64,000 nucleotides of DNA, taken from contig NC_068910.1 in assembly GCF_023091745.1 (NCBI RefSeq), forward strand, positions 42,147,272 to 42,211,271, written 5' to 3'. The notes beneath the pieces are model-generated. The model made no database searches. It saw nothing but the letters and a program-made list of their open reading frames with translations, and was not told the DNA's origin. This document shows positions 44,216-55,683 of this stretch, piece after piece; position 1 is the stretch's first letter, and every line of letters starts with the position of its first letter. This DNA is from Budorcas taxicolor. Its lineage: Eukaryota > Chordata > Mammalia > Artiodactyla > Bovidae. The position numbers were made by a program, and so were the translations under genes.

Positions 44216-46309
44216 GTCAGTCTATGTAAGGCATGCTGTCTAGTGATCTAGGTGCTCTAAACTAACTAGAGGAACACAGGAGAGGGCGCTGACCCACGCC
44301 CCTCTGACCAGCACCTGAAGGCTGATCAAACAGAGACTCTTGTAACCCCAAGCGACTTTGAAAAAGGTAGGGAAAGCCTACATTATATGATAGTGGGCAA
44401 AGAAAACAGGATCATCCATACGTGTTTGCCCAAGCTTGTGCTCATGTTCTAGACCAGAGAACATCATCATCCAGGCTCTTCTTCAGAACAGCTGTGGCTG
44501 ATGGCTGATGTCAGGGTGAGTTATCCTGCTGAGACCAGGGCTTTCATGCTCCAGCCATCAGTGAGGTAAAGTCTGAGCAACATGGGAGGAGTCAACTTGG
44601 GTTTGCAAAGATTCCCACAGAGAAAGGACGTGATATGCTCATCACAGTAGTAGTGCCACCTTGTGACCAAAGATCCATCTGTCCCCCCACCCCTGCCCCC
44701 ACCCAATTCTGTCATCCGATGCGTGAGCTCATTCTTCCCTAGTCAATTTCCCCCCGTGTTGTAATCACTTTGTTTAAATCCTATTGGAGCATTTTATGCC
44801 AAGACTTGATCAGAGAAGTGTGGGATCATTATGGGATTAACTTTTAACTTAGGAAGGAAAAGTTTAATAATAATACCAGGAACCAAAGCAGTCTTGTGGC
44901 CAAGATTTGCTGATCAGTGCAAGGTCATCAGTTTTGCTATTATACAGTAGTTACAGCACTTAGTCCATAAAGCAACTTGTCATTTTCTCTCCTTCCCTCA
45001 CCTCCCATGCGAGGATTGTGGGTGATGTTTGTGCCATAAGCAGAGGGGCTCAGGCACTATCCTGCAGCTGCTCTGGGTCTTAGGTCTTGGCTGCCTCCTT
45101 CTCCAATTCTCCAAAACAAGAACTGCCCTGGCCCGAGTGGCACCACCTCGCTTGAAAGAGTTCCTACTCTCCCCACTTGCTGGAGGTACAGAAGGCTGGG
45201 TTGCTTATCTCAAGGTAGTCTAACTCTGCATCATGATACACAACGCAGAGCTCCCTGTGGGTTCCAGCTGAGGCCACACATACCCTGAAATAGTATTTTT
45301 GCCTCACTTTTTCCTTCACTCCCATTCTCCTATGTGTGTTCCCTCAAACTACTTGCACTAGGCTCTCCATCATAGGCTCTGCTCTGGAGAATCTAAAAGA
45401 AAACAGTTAAGACCACCACTATCAAAACCTCACTCCTAGAGGCAGGGGATTCTGGGAACAGTCAGCATCATTATCCTAACAATGACTACCTGCAAAACCA
45501 TCTTCATGTCTATGAAATGGTATTTTCTGAACTATTGTTGCTTCATTGATATTCAAAGCAAAATATTTGAGTTGGGGTCTCTGTGCAGACTCACTTAAGT
45601 GTTAATTTATCTAGAAGCTCATTTGCATACTGGTAGTGAAAAGTTATTTTCAAAGAATATATTAATGAACTATTCTTTTGCTCCATTGTTTACTTGCTTT
45701 GTTTAGAAAATACTGCATTCACATTGTAATAATATGAATGCATAACCTCTAGGCTAAGTAGGAAAGTACCCCAGCTACTTAATATAACCCTTGTGGTGAT
45801 AAAAACTTTCTTCAGTGTTTTACCATTTACTGACTACATTTTATTTCTGCTTCAATAAGAAGCTGTCAAATACTCTGAGAATTTCACAAACTCACTTTAC
45901 CCTACTGACTGCTCTGTGCCATAAATTAATTACTGCAAGTGCATAATATTTATTCCTGCCTAAGGCGGTCTGCACTGGTATGTCTTATTAGCATTCATTG
46001 AGGAACATAAAAATAAAGAGTATAGTTGGCATGGAAAAAGCATCAATGCCTTCCCATATCCAATGACAAGGCTTTAAAATAATTTTCTATTTTATTTCTT
46101 TGAGAAATTTGTGTCATGAGCACCCACTTCACATCTTCAAGCAGGTTGCACGAGACAAATGTAACTCGGGGGTAATTCAAGCTGTGTCAACCATTAAACA
46201 CCCATATTAAACATTGCAGATGTTTGATAAGTTTGAAACCATTTTCCACTTACTTCTTTAAGCCAACACACTAGATGATAGAGTTACAGAAAGCAAGAGA
46301 CATGTCTAT
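44216..46309. other. Long repeat-poor stretch, AT-rich in its right half
   Basis: No interspersed repeat could be named over about 2 kb, unusual for this window. The right half (about 45540-46250) is AT-rich with a TTTGCAT octamer-like site (about 45623), a forkhead-like 'attgtttac' (about 45687) and 'taaattaattactgc' (about 45922). No exon is recognised. Confidence 0.5.
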
Positions 46310-46415
46310 TCTTTTTAACTTGACTTACTTCTCTGACCTTAACGACATTCCTTAGGGACTTGCAAATAACAAGGGATCAACTGACCTTTGTTGAATGGAT
46401 GAGTGAACTTGAAGC
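46310..46415 (+). mobile_element. Possible L2 3' tail
   Basis: 'acctttgttgaatggatgag' resembles the L2 3' terminal 'tttgttgaatgaatgaatg'. The upstream match is weak. Confidence 0.38.
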
Positions 46416-46764
46416 CAAAAGATACAGAGAAAAAGAACCATCCTTTGGTATCTGGACAATAGATTTGGCTGCTGGTCCAATGAAAAGCTCAAAAAGATGT
46501 TAGGTACTCACCTGGTCTTTATGGTCTCAGAAGTACTGGGGATCTGAAACCTCCCTTGCCAACCTAAAGTACTGTAACAAAATGGCTGACCTCATTGATA
46601 AACTGTTTGAGGAAATTCAATGGTGGAATCAAGTGTTTCTAGGGAATTTCTTCTTTCTCAAACTCTTTTATAAAGCATGATTCCATGAAAGTCAATTTGA
46701 TTGAATATCCAAAATAAAACTAGGCCTTCTGGTACAAAATAATGTAAAGCACAATGTTGCCTTT
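46416..46764. other. Unassigned non-coding DNA
   Basis: No recognised gene or repeat. Confidence 0.5.
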
Positions 46765-46935
46765 GACCCCTGAGAGTGATTCACACACGGTGTTAATGGC
46801 ATCACCTGGGAACTTGTCAGACGTATACAATCTGAGGCCCAGTCCCACAGCTACTTATCCTCCAGACCTCCATATTCCTGGGTGAGGGAATCTAAGCTAG
46901 AGATCTGAAGGTGCTCTGTAGCAGGGCTGTGAGCA
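46765..46935 (+). mobile_element. MER5A-like hAT element
   Basis: Sense MER5A: 'ggcatcacctgggaacttg' with 'tcagacgtatacaatctg', then 'aggcccagtcccacagc'. Confidence 0.72.
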
Positions 46936-47169
46936 GGCTGCGCATGCATGGACTTTGGGGTGTTCTCGCTCCCAACACCAGCACCTGAGTCTCTGTCACA
47001 GCCCTGCTCTCAGAACTTGTTTTGTTATTGTTGTTTTACCCACAGAGACAGGAAGTGCCTAAGAATCTACATGTTCTTCAAGGGAAAGTCCTCAACCAAT
47101 TGTTCCTGATTAGACAGCTCTGTTTTCAGAGCTTCTCCCTGGGATTCAGCCAAAGGAACATTCTGTGGG
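46936..47169. other. Unassigned non-coding DNA
   Basis: No recognised gene or repeat. Confidence 0.5.
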
Positions 47170-47325
47170 GCATTCCTGTTTGATTGTCTTCCCTTACTGG
47201 ACCTATTTTCTTACTCCCCTACCATCCCCTCATCTCTGGAATAATCCCCAGTAAATCACTTTCTCACAAATTCTCACTGATGCTTCTGTTTCTGGGAATC
47301 ACAACCTAAGAAACATGTCTATCAG
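47170..47325 (+). mobile_element. Unnamed old interspersed repeat, copy 2
   Basis: Diverged counterpart of 36990-37215: 'tctggaataatccccagt', 'tgatgcttctgtttctggg' and 'aatcacaacctaagaaac'. The family is not assigned. Confidence 0.4.
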
Positions 47326-47526
47326 TATTATGCTGGAAAGTGTTTAATAATAAGTTCTCTGGGGGGAAAAAACTATGAGTTTTAGTTTTTGTCAGCTGCC
47401 ATGGAATAAATTCTTCCACCATTACAGATTTCAGACTATGAACATGAGGTCATGGTATCAGGAAGAGAGGCTCACAGTCTGCTCTCATGAACCAGGATGA
47501 GCCAGTTTCAGCAGACAACTGAAATC

Positions 47527-47740
47527 AATCAGTTCAGTTCAGTCGTGTCCAACTTTGTGACCCCATGAACTGTAGCACACCAGACTTCCTTGTCCATCAC
47601 CAAGTCCCAGAGCATGTTCAAACTCATATCCATCAAGTCAGTGATGCCATCCAACCATCTCATCCTCTGTCGCCCTCTTTTCCTCCTGCCTTCAATCTTT
47701 CCCAGAATCAGGGTCATTTCCAATGAGTCAGTTCTTTGCA
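47527..47740 (-). mobile_element. 5'-truncated BovB 3' tail
   Basis: The last about 210 bp of BovB in complement, from the 'cagttcagttcagtcgtgtcc' tail to 'aatgagtcagttctttgca', where it stops abruptly at a T12 run. The 70-codon minus frame (47529-47741) is the BovB C-terminus. Confidence 0.95.
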
Positions 47741-47862
47741 TTTTTTTTTTTTCACTACTGTAAGAGTGGCATGATGTGAAGAGTAACTATATGACATGAA
47801 GCAACACTTTCTAAATATCCTCTAAGAGCCACTCTTACAGTAGCAAAAAAAAAAAAAAAAAA
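47741..47862. repeat. Inverted repeat (hairpin) with poly-T and poly-A arms
   Basis: The left arm is T12 plus a 16-bp core CTACTGTAAGAGTGGC (47755-47770); the right arm is its exact complement GCCACTCTTACAGTAG (47828-47843), a C, then A18 (47845-47862). The spacer is 57 bases. The stem would be 16 bp, a small mismatch, then up to 12 A:T pairs. It begins exactly where the BovB ends. Confidence 0.93.
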
Positions 47863-48064
47863 GGAGAGATGCATTATGCAGGGAGCTGAGCTCCAACACA
47901 CATTTTTCTTCACTCCGAATTCCTTCTTAATAATGGTTTAAGCTATTTGCATATATTTTCTTGAATTATTTGTGTTTGCCACCTAAATAAATATTGTCTG
48001 AACAGCTTACCACTAAATACATAAATGGCCATCTACCTGTCTAAAGAATCATGTGCCACCATTC

Positions 48065-48900
48065 ACTGATTCAACATTTATGGATCAATCACCATCACTG
48101 TTGCAGGGGCAGAAGGAAACTGAGTAAGACACACATGGTCTCAATCTCTGAGAAGTTAAGTCTTATGAGGATAAATCAAAAACAACAACAACAAAATCAA
48201 GAGTCTCAAACTGTGATTAATACCAAGCAGGAACCAAAGGAGGAATGGAGATGGAGTACTGAAGGAATCTGGGAAAGGTCACTTGAGACAGATTCACCTA
48301 TAAAAGTCCTTCTGAAGATGCTTCGTTTAAGCTGAGACCTAAAGCAGAAAGAGGAGCTGGCTTTGAAAGAGTAGCATCCTACACAGAGGTAGAGCATGCG
48401 AAGAAGCCTGGAGAAAGGAACATGGCTGGAAGACTTGAGGAAGTGACCCAAAAACTGTTACTGGAACAGATTATGGGAAAAGCAGATGGAAAATGAGACT
48501 GGGTGGTTAATGTTCAGATGAGTCTGAACCTTATAGGCCATGTTTAGAAGAAGGGCTTCTATTCTAAATGCAAGGAACATCCTTTGGAGAGTTCTGAGCA
48601 GGTGGGGGAGTGACTGATCTGAATTATGCTCTAAGCTAATTCTGAACGTGTGCAAAGTACATTGACAAGACTGGAAGCTGGGGGACCAGTTAGGAGGCAA
48701 GATGTGGCCCAGGAGAAAAATGTCTTCGGTTTGGCAGCTATAATATAAACTTGGAGAAGTGGATGAGGTGACAATATATTGTGGAGGTGAAGTTGATAGG
48801 ATTTGCTAATGGACTGGAAGTGGCCACTGACAAGAAGAGAATGAGTCTAAAGTGACTCTGAATTGATGGCTTAAACAACTACAGGCATGCAGATTTTACC
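48065..48900 (-). mobile_element. L2 LINE, long 3' copy
   Basis: The longest L2 in the window, in complement. Blocks in order: 'gagaagttaagtcttatgag', 'gcatgcgaagaagcctgg', 'cttctattctaaatgcaagg', 'ggggaccagttaggaggc' and 'gataggatttgctaatgg'. They run from the L2 3' UTR into the RT C-terminal region. No intact frame. Confidence 0.82.
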
Positions 48901-49232
48901 CCTTTTTGTGTGTGTCTTTTTCTAGAAGAACCAGTTCATTTGGCTGTCCTGGTCACACCTCACTTTCTTATCCCACTATACTTTCCAGAGTCTTTCTTTT
49001 CAACTAAGGATGACAACAAGTTCTTTTAAATTTATATTACTTTAGAGTCTCACTTTCGCTCAGTTTTCTCCACTCGTTTCCTATTCACTTAAGAAAGACT
49101 CACAAACATAGCTGAGCATAATCGACAGAGTTCTGCTGGGAAAAGAGGAATTAACTGTAGATATTACATGTTGCTATTTGATCCCTATCCTACTTAGCGA
49201 TGGATTTGATTTGTCCAGTAAGATACACCATA
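48901..49232. other. Unassigned non-coding DNA
   Basis: No recognised gene or repeat. Confidence 0.5.
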
Positions 49233-49383
49233 CTTTTCAAACGTTAACGTGCATCAGCATCACTTAGAAAGTTTGTTACAGCATAGATTGCTAGGCCCAA
49301 CTTCAAAGTTTGTGAAAGTCTAGGTAGAGCTCAAGAATCTGTGTTGCTAGCAAGTTCTTCAATGCTGGGGACAGTGAAGGTCC
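49233..49383 (+). mobile_element. MER5A hAT element
   Basis: Clear sense MER5A: 'acgtgcatcagcatcactta', 'tttgttacagcatagattgc' and 'gagctcaagaatctgtg'. Confidence 0.92.
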
Positions 49384-49942
49384 AGCATACTGACTTTGAG
49401 ACCTATTCAGATATACTATCAAAGTTGCATTCAGGAACGCCCAAAATCTACAAAGAGAGACAGGACCAGTGGTTTATTTTTAAGGTTGCTTAACTACTCA
49501 TGCCATTCTTCCTCTAGGTCTTAGGTAGTGAATTCTTCAGTGACACTGTTGGCTTGAGTGTCCACCTGCCACTGGCTATAAAGTGAGGACTACAGCCCTT
49601 CAGAGAACACCACTCTGGGCATGGTGGTAACTTCTCATTACAAGAGACGAAAACGGATGAGTTAATTATGGAGTCCCTTCATCTCCTTGGAGGCTCATCA
49701 TTCCTATGTTGGGAGTTCAGACAAGCAGTTGATCTGCTGGAAAGATGGGAAATGAACTGGCTATAGCAAAGTATTCATGCCAGAGGGGACCTCACACTAA
49801 AAAAAAAAAGGATGCTCATGTATTATCATTAAAGTCTTCTAGGTTGTTCAATCAAGTATTTATACTTTAATGTTGGGTTTAGTGGGCCTGCTGGCCTTTC
49901 AGTTCTAGGTGAGGGAAGAGTCACAATAAACTCATCAGGTGA
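49384..49942. other. Unassigned non-coding DNA
   Basis: Contains an A10-11 run at about 49799-49809. No gene or repeat is recognised. Confidence 0.5.
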
Positions 49943-50115
49943 CTGTTCACTACCTTACAGTTTGTAAGGCCTTTAATGGATAACATAACATAAGATAGCA
50001 GTTATTCCCTCCTTTTTGCAGATAAAGTGAAGCTCAAAGAGATGAATTTTATAATGTCACACAGCAACATAGAAGCTTAAATTCAGTTCTTTAAGTCCTC
50101 ATTCAGTGATCAGAC
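49943..50115 (-). mobile_element. MIR SINE
   Basis: MIR complement: 'accttacagtttgtaaggc', 'tttttgcagataaagtgaag', 'ctcaaagagatgaattt' and 'atgtcacacagcaacatag'. Confidence 0.87.
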
Positions 50116-50533
50116 TGAGAAAGTGGAGACTCTATAATCCTGTGGCTCCATGAGTTCACAGAACTGACTTCTACCTGATGAACCCAAACACTGACAGAGA
50201 AAATCCCCGAAAGTTGATGTCCACACAGCCATTAAACTGAATTCATCCAACAAAATACTTCATTGAAATCTGTACTGTGAGGAGCTATTAGGTCTGGTTT
50301 TCTGCTCACCAGCCTTCTAGGTACATGTGTTTTCTGATCAACTAAGCCCATTGAGATTTTCAGCCCATGTGCTTTGACTACCGGGTACTTCTTTCTTTTA
50401 ACAAAAAGTCAAATCACAAAATTATTAGACTGAGGCCTATGAAACTTCAAATTCTGACCGTTTTATCCTATAATTTCATATGATTCAGCCACACTCAACA
50501 GCAATTTATCTACCTTCCATTAAGAATGATGTT
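50116..50533. other. Unassigned non-coding DNA
   Basis: No recognised gene or repeat. Confidence 0.5.
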
Positions 50534-50672
50534 CTGGAGAGGAAAATGGCCTTGGGGCCAGAAGCTCTGGGTTCAAGTTAGATTCTGCACATAGCACTTA
50601 ACATCTGAGAGCCTCAGTTTCTGACTTGATGAGACAGGAGTGATAACAATAATGCCTAGAACAAGCAGCTCT
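50534..50672 (+). mobile_element. MIR SINE
   Basis: Sense MIR: 'gccagaagctctgggttcaa', 'agcacttaacatctgagag' and 'cctcagtttctgacttgatg'. Confidence 0.88.
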
Positions 50673-50689
50673 GAGAGAAGAGTACAGAA

Positions 50690-50930
50690 TCACCTCATTC
50701 AACTAAGGTTTACTAAACATCCACCTGGTTACAGATGCTGTGTTAAGTGCTCAAGATACAGAAATGAATGAGACAAGACAGAGTCTATGCCTGCAAGGGG
50801 CACAGTTTACAGAGAGAAGCGAATGAATAAATCAGCTGTTGCAAAATAGTTCAGGAAGTCATAACAAAAATACAACATAAATAGAGAGAAGATGGTAGAT
50901 AACTCTGTCTGTAATCAGGGTAGGGCTTAG
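50690..50930 (-). mobile_element. L2 LINE 3' end
   Basis: L2 complement: 'ctgtgttaagtgctcaagat' with 'acagaaatgaatgagacaag', 'tatgcctgcaaggggcac' and 'gcgaatgaataaatcagc'. Confidence 0.85.
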
Positions 50931-50959
50931 AAGATTCAGACATCCCAAGTCAGAAGACT

Positions 50960-51068
50960 GTCTAGATCAGTGGTATCTAGAAACAGCTGGGAACTTCTAA
51001 AAAAAAAATACCAGTGTCCTGATGCCCCTTGTATAATGTGTTCATATAGATGGAGAGCAGTGGCCTAG
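50960..51068 (+). mobile_element. Possible MER5/MER20-like hAT relic
   Basis: 'gatcagtggtatctagaaac' and 'gctgggaacttctaaaaa', then 'gtcctgatgcccc', are in the order seen in Charlie-group MER elements. Weak. Confidence 0.42.
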
Positions 51069-53065
51069 GTTCACTTGTAAGTGAAAAGCTTTTGTAAACT
51101 CAAAGGGGTGCACTATCTTGAGACACTAATATCTTAAACAAAAAGAGGAAAAGGGACAGAGAATGGTGGCTTTGTTTCTACTGGGAATATTTTCAAATGA
51201 AGCACTGGCTAAGTGTGAAAAGGAAATAAACTTTGGAAATGGGCACCCTGCCTCCTTCACTCATGGTCAACAATAATTACTACTCAACCAGAGCCACTAT
51301 ATTAACAGCCATTTCAAGTTTGGGCATTTGCTTTGGGAGAAAAGAAATATACCAATCATATCCCCCTGGTCGTCATACCAGCAGACAGACAATGCCTGCT
51401 CTGTCACTATGATGCACCATCACTATAACAGCAGTTGGGTACTTGTGCAGCTCCATGGGAGACACTCCTGGGATAAGGTCACAAGGTACAATGCTCTCAG
51501 CTACAGGAACGGGGCCTGTACAAGCTTGGCAAGTTGGGGGAGTATACAAACATCCAGAGACCACTAAGCTTTCCTTCCTCGTCACCATCTGTATCCAGGG
51601 CAGCCCTGTTGATCCCTCCGATTTGCATGCAGTGACCGGGCCAGTCACCAGGTCAGACATGGAACTACCATACCAGGCAGAGATCCAGGAAGACCTGACC
51701 AGGTCCAGAAGGATTTGCATCTAGAAAGATGGGTTCTCTAACTCTCTTGTTTCTCTTCTTCCTAATGGAAATTCTGTCAGTCGGTATAGTGGAGGATTCT
51801 TCAACTCTGCATTCCTCCACCCTTAATGTGGGAGAAACACTGATTTTCCTTTGCAGAATTAGCTCTCCCTCAGCACCATTTCTTATCATTTGGGTAGAGC
51901 TGAGCTCAGGTCCAGCTACAGGGAGACACCCCTGATTCTAGGCAGGTCAGTTATCAAATTTTACCCCTTTTGGCCACAGTATTTGTCAGGGAATATGTTT
52001 TAAAAATGCACAATGGTCCCTTCACGCTCAATCCTGGGACTTCTGTTGGACTAATCATGAAAGAGAAGCTCTATTGGGATATCTGGTCAACTGTAAACCT
52101 GGGCCTCCTGGGTGCCTGAGACAACAGCAAGACTGACAGATGCAGACAGCAGGGGACACCTAAGGACTCAAATCGTCTAAAGACAGAGCTTTCTACATTC
52201 CAGCACAATGGTGGTTCACTTCTTAATGTTGGTCTTAAAAAGGAATTTAACTTTCCTCTCTAATGGAGCTTATGGTGTGTGGGGTGCTTTGAATATACTA
52301 TATACTAATGTTTGTTGCTGTCAAAGCAAGCAAAAAAATAAAGGCGTGTTTGGACAAGTGGGAGCCCACAGTCTTTCTCCTTCTCCTTTAACTGACAGCA
52401 TGTTTCCAAACAGCATGACAGTGACTAGGGGGACAAAGCCTTGAGAATCCACAGTATAGAAAACCAGCCCAGTGCATTTGGGGAGAAGCCAGAAGGAAGA
52501 CAACCATTCTCTAGAAAGGTAATGTGAGCCAAGGGTTAAGTGTTTTCTACCCAGTTATTCAAGAGACCCAGGAGGGAGACTAAATTTAATGGCACTTAAT
52601 GGCATTTTCTAAATGCCTTAATTACTTGGGATTTTGGTTATTAGTTAATGAGCTGGAAACATGAGATAAGACAATATTAACTCATGAGCAATCTGAATAA
52701 TTCAGTTAACATAACTAGGCAAGATGTTGCCTAGAACCTTGCTGTGATAAATAAAAACAAAATCTCTTTGGTCCCACCAAACTGCACTGAAGTAACTTCA
52801 AATGTTTATTTTTCAGTCCTACTCTTCCTTGTCCTGACTATAACCTAAGAAGAAGAATTCAAAGGACAACAAATGAAATGGGTATAAACCTCTGTATTTG
52901 ATTAGCCAGAAGTTTCCTCACTCCTACAGATGTTTGCAGAATCCAGTGAAAAAAATATGATGTAAAGAGCATTGTAGCATGTGTTGTTTCCCCCCACCCC
53001 CTCAATGATTAAGTTAAATTAAACATCTGAGGTAACCAGACTTTGGTTTAAATTCCTGTTAGAAG
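51069..53065. other. Unassigned non-coding DNA, open on both strands around 51370-51930
   Basis: Frames of 115 codons (51373-51720, minus), 93 codons (51443-51724, plus) and 68 codons (51729-51935, plus; hydrophobic N-terminus) overlap here but show no known domain. No repeat could be named across about 2 kb. Confidence 0.45.
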
Positions 53066-53076
53066 ATGGAGATCCA

Positions 53077-53216
53077 GGACTTCTCTGGTGTCCCAGTGGT
53101 TAAAACTTCCCCTTCCAATGAAGGGGTTGCAGGATCGATCCCTGGTTGGGGAACTAGGATTCCACATGCCATATGGCATGGCTCCCCCCAAAATTAAAGC
53201 TAAAAAAAAAAAGAAC
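53077..53216 (+). mobile_element. CHR-type SINE with TSD
   Basis: Sense: 'gacttctctggtgtcccagt', 'atcgatccctggttggggaa', 'catgccatatggcatggc' and a poly-A tail. An exact 11-bp TSD, ATGGAGATCCA, lies at 53066-53076 and 53217-53227. Confidence 0.96.
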
Positions 53217-53227
53217 ATGGAGATCCA

Positions 53228-54464
53228 ATCCCTACCACAGAAAGCTTAATGTCTACCAAGTCATATGATTTATTTATAACCAATATCCCATGGACAATAA
53301 TGTATAAGCACATAAAGAGCAAAGAGATGGCTCTGATGAGAGAGTCTGATAAACTGAGGGTGTTATATGGGTGATGCTGGCAAAGACCCTTCTTTTCCAG
53401 CAAGGTCTGGAGTTTGAACAGGAAGAGCTGAGCAGCCAAAGTGAAGCTGAAGAGGGTTTCAGGTGTAAAAGTTGGAATAGACAAGGAAACGAAGTGAAAT
53501 AGTTATTTGTGCAGGTGCAAAGTTAAGTACAAGACAGAGGGGTTGGAATAATGTGCAGGCAGTCAACAGGACTGAGAAAAATTTTTACACAGAGAAATAA
53601 TTAGAGAAAATTACTAAAAAAATTTTTTAATATTTTTTAATAGACTGTTATCTATGGCTGGTTACTCTATGAGTTAGCAGGAAACATTTATGAAGATGAG
53701 GTCACAGAATCAAGTCCATGTTGACCAGTAGCATCCTCAACTCTGTGTCACAGATATTTCTGCCTCTCCCCAGCTATTTCCATAAGGAGCATCCCCTACA
53801 GCACACACTTTATTGCTGGCAGGTATTTTAGGAGAAGCAGCTGGGTGTCTGAGGGGCTTGCAAATGCATGGAACATTGAGATGGCCCAAGGAACTCTGGA
53901 GCCAGCTTTTTATTATAACCAAAAGCCAAATTTCACATGCTGAGGCTGGAAGGGCTATAAACAAGGGCTGGGAGATGTTATCATCTGTGCTTTCTGGATG
54001 GTACCCTGCCTCATCTCTGACATTTTCCCTAGTTCTAGTGAAACAGAATGGAAAGGAAGGAGTGTCTTGGACTCAAGAATGCTAAATACCTACATGTCAG
54101 GATTCTGCTCCCAAACCTCGGAAAGCATCGCTAATTAACTATGGGACTCTTTCCACTAATCCTCAAGTATCCTTTGATCTGCCCAGGCTGCTACCAGCCA
54201 ACTATTAGCATTGGCACAGGAAATGAAGCCTAGTTGCCATCTCTGTCTTAGAGCTAGCCAGCAGAAGGGTTTGTTAACATTGGCTTTACGTGGACATAAT
54301 CCCAATCGCATATTGTTAAAGGCGGTGGCATCCACATTTGATGAGGCTTTCAGAGGGGGCAGCTAAAACCCAGCTCTGGCAGAGCCAAGGCAAAAATTAA
54401 AAGGTAAGAAAGGGCAAGAATAATCAGAGAACAGGTGTCCACAAGTAAGAGCTCAAACAGAGCC
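53228..54464. other. Unassigned non-coding DNA
   Basis: No recognised gene or repeat. Minus- and plus-strand frames of 75-94 codons have no domain. Confidence 0.45.
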
Positions 54465-54645
54465 CAGACTGGTCCTTCTGCTTGGAATACTCTTCCAGCT
54501 TCTCTTTCTTTGGCAAATCTCTATTTATCCTTCAGGCTCCAGCTTACAAATGGCTTTTTCTGCCCTGATCCTCACTTCTGAATTCAGTCACACTTTCTGT
54601 GGCACTGAGAGCATTCTTGATTGTCTCTGTCCTGGCAATCCATTG
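54465..54645 (+). mobile_element. L2 LINE 3' region
   Basis: Sense L2: 'tgcttggaatactcttccag', 'tatttatccttcaggctcc' and 'tttctgccctgatcctcac'. Confidence 0.8.
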
Positions 54646-55160
54646 ATTACCGTCAAAGGAAATCATGAGGGCATTATACAATATATACCCTCCATGGACA
54701 TATCATATGGGTTCAACCCACTGTTACAACTGCCACAGCAGATGCCAGAGACAGAGAACAACAGGATCTAACCAGATCATTTCAGTTAAAGGCTACATAG
54801 GTTAACTAGGAGACAGCCAGAAACAGGGAGACTTTGAAAAAAAAAAAAATGCCTTAGGCATAAAACCCTTCCATTTTTCTGTTATAGCAGAGTCCCATTT
54901 CTTTCCTAGGATTCACCAAGTCCAAGGGCTTAAAGGCCCAATTCACCATTTCTGCCAGCACCTGATACTTGCCAGTGAATACAATCAGTAGAGGAAAATG
55001 TGACCAGAACTCGGTTTGTTATTATAGAAACCCGTATGTACTGTTGTACGTACACCCCAGTTGTAACCTGGATCTGAAAGGCATGATCTAATTTGGAAGA
55101 AAAAGCAGAATCATTAGACTTAGAAAAATATGCTTCTTTTTAATTGAGAGGGAGGGGCTT
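54646..55160. other. Unassigned non-coding DNA
   Basis: Holds an A-run at about 54837-54849. No gene or repeat is recognised. Confidence 0.5.
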
Positions 55161-55335
55161 ATTATTTCAGTTCTGTATAATCTGGGTCAAGTTACTTAGC
55201 CTCTTTGAGTTTCTGATTTGTTCCTTTGTAAAATATTTTGCAAACTTGTTGTGAGGGTGAGATATGACATTTGTAAAAGCTGACACAAAATTAACCCATA
55301 AGGGGCACTAAAAGAAATAAAATTACTGGTACTTA
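55161..55335 (+). mobile_element. MIR SINE
   Basis: Sense MIR: 'tctgggtcaagttacttagc', 'ctctttgagtttctgatttg' and 'ttgttgtgagggtgagatat'. Confidence 0.83.
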
Positions 55336-55359
55336 TTTTAAAACTTATTAATTGGGTAA

Positions 55360-55525
55360 AAATGCATGTATTTATGTCACCTCTTTTGATCCTTATACAG
55401 TATGCTCTATTATTATCTCTGTTGGACAGATGATAAAATAAAAGCTCCCTGACTTGCTCAAGGACATCCAAGGAGTAAGAGGCAGACCAAGATCCAAACC
55501 TAGATTGGTCTGATTTTACTCTGCC
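55360..55525 (-). mobile_element. MIR SINE
   Basis: MIR complement: 'ctctattattatctctgttg', 'gacttgctcaaggacatcc' and 'gaccaagatccaaacctag'. It sits back to back with the sense MIR at 55161-55335. The 144-codon minus frame at 55196-55630 spans both and is not a gene. Confidence 0.87.
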
Positions 55526-55683
55526 CAACCCTATGGAATCCAACTGCAAGTAGAGCTCCAGCCTAATCAGCTTATGGAACTTACAGGTGTATACACACAC
55601 ACTCCTCAAACTGTAAATGATGTTCAACAAAATTTAGGTAAAATTCTTTATTTCCCATCTTCCTGTGAGATATTAGGCAAAAG

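Noticed and set aside
51729..51935. 68-codon frame with a signal-peptide-like hydrophobic start
   Set aside because: No downstream exon, no known family and no promoter; hydrophobic starts arise easily from T-rich codons.
55196..55630. 144-codon minus-strand frame
   Set aside because: It spans two MIR SINEs in opposite orientation and has no conserved domain.
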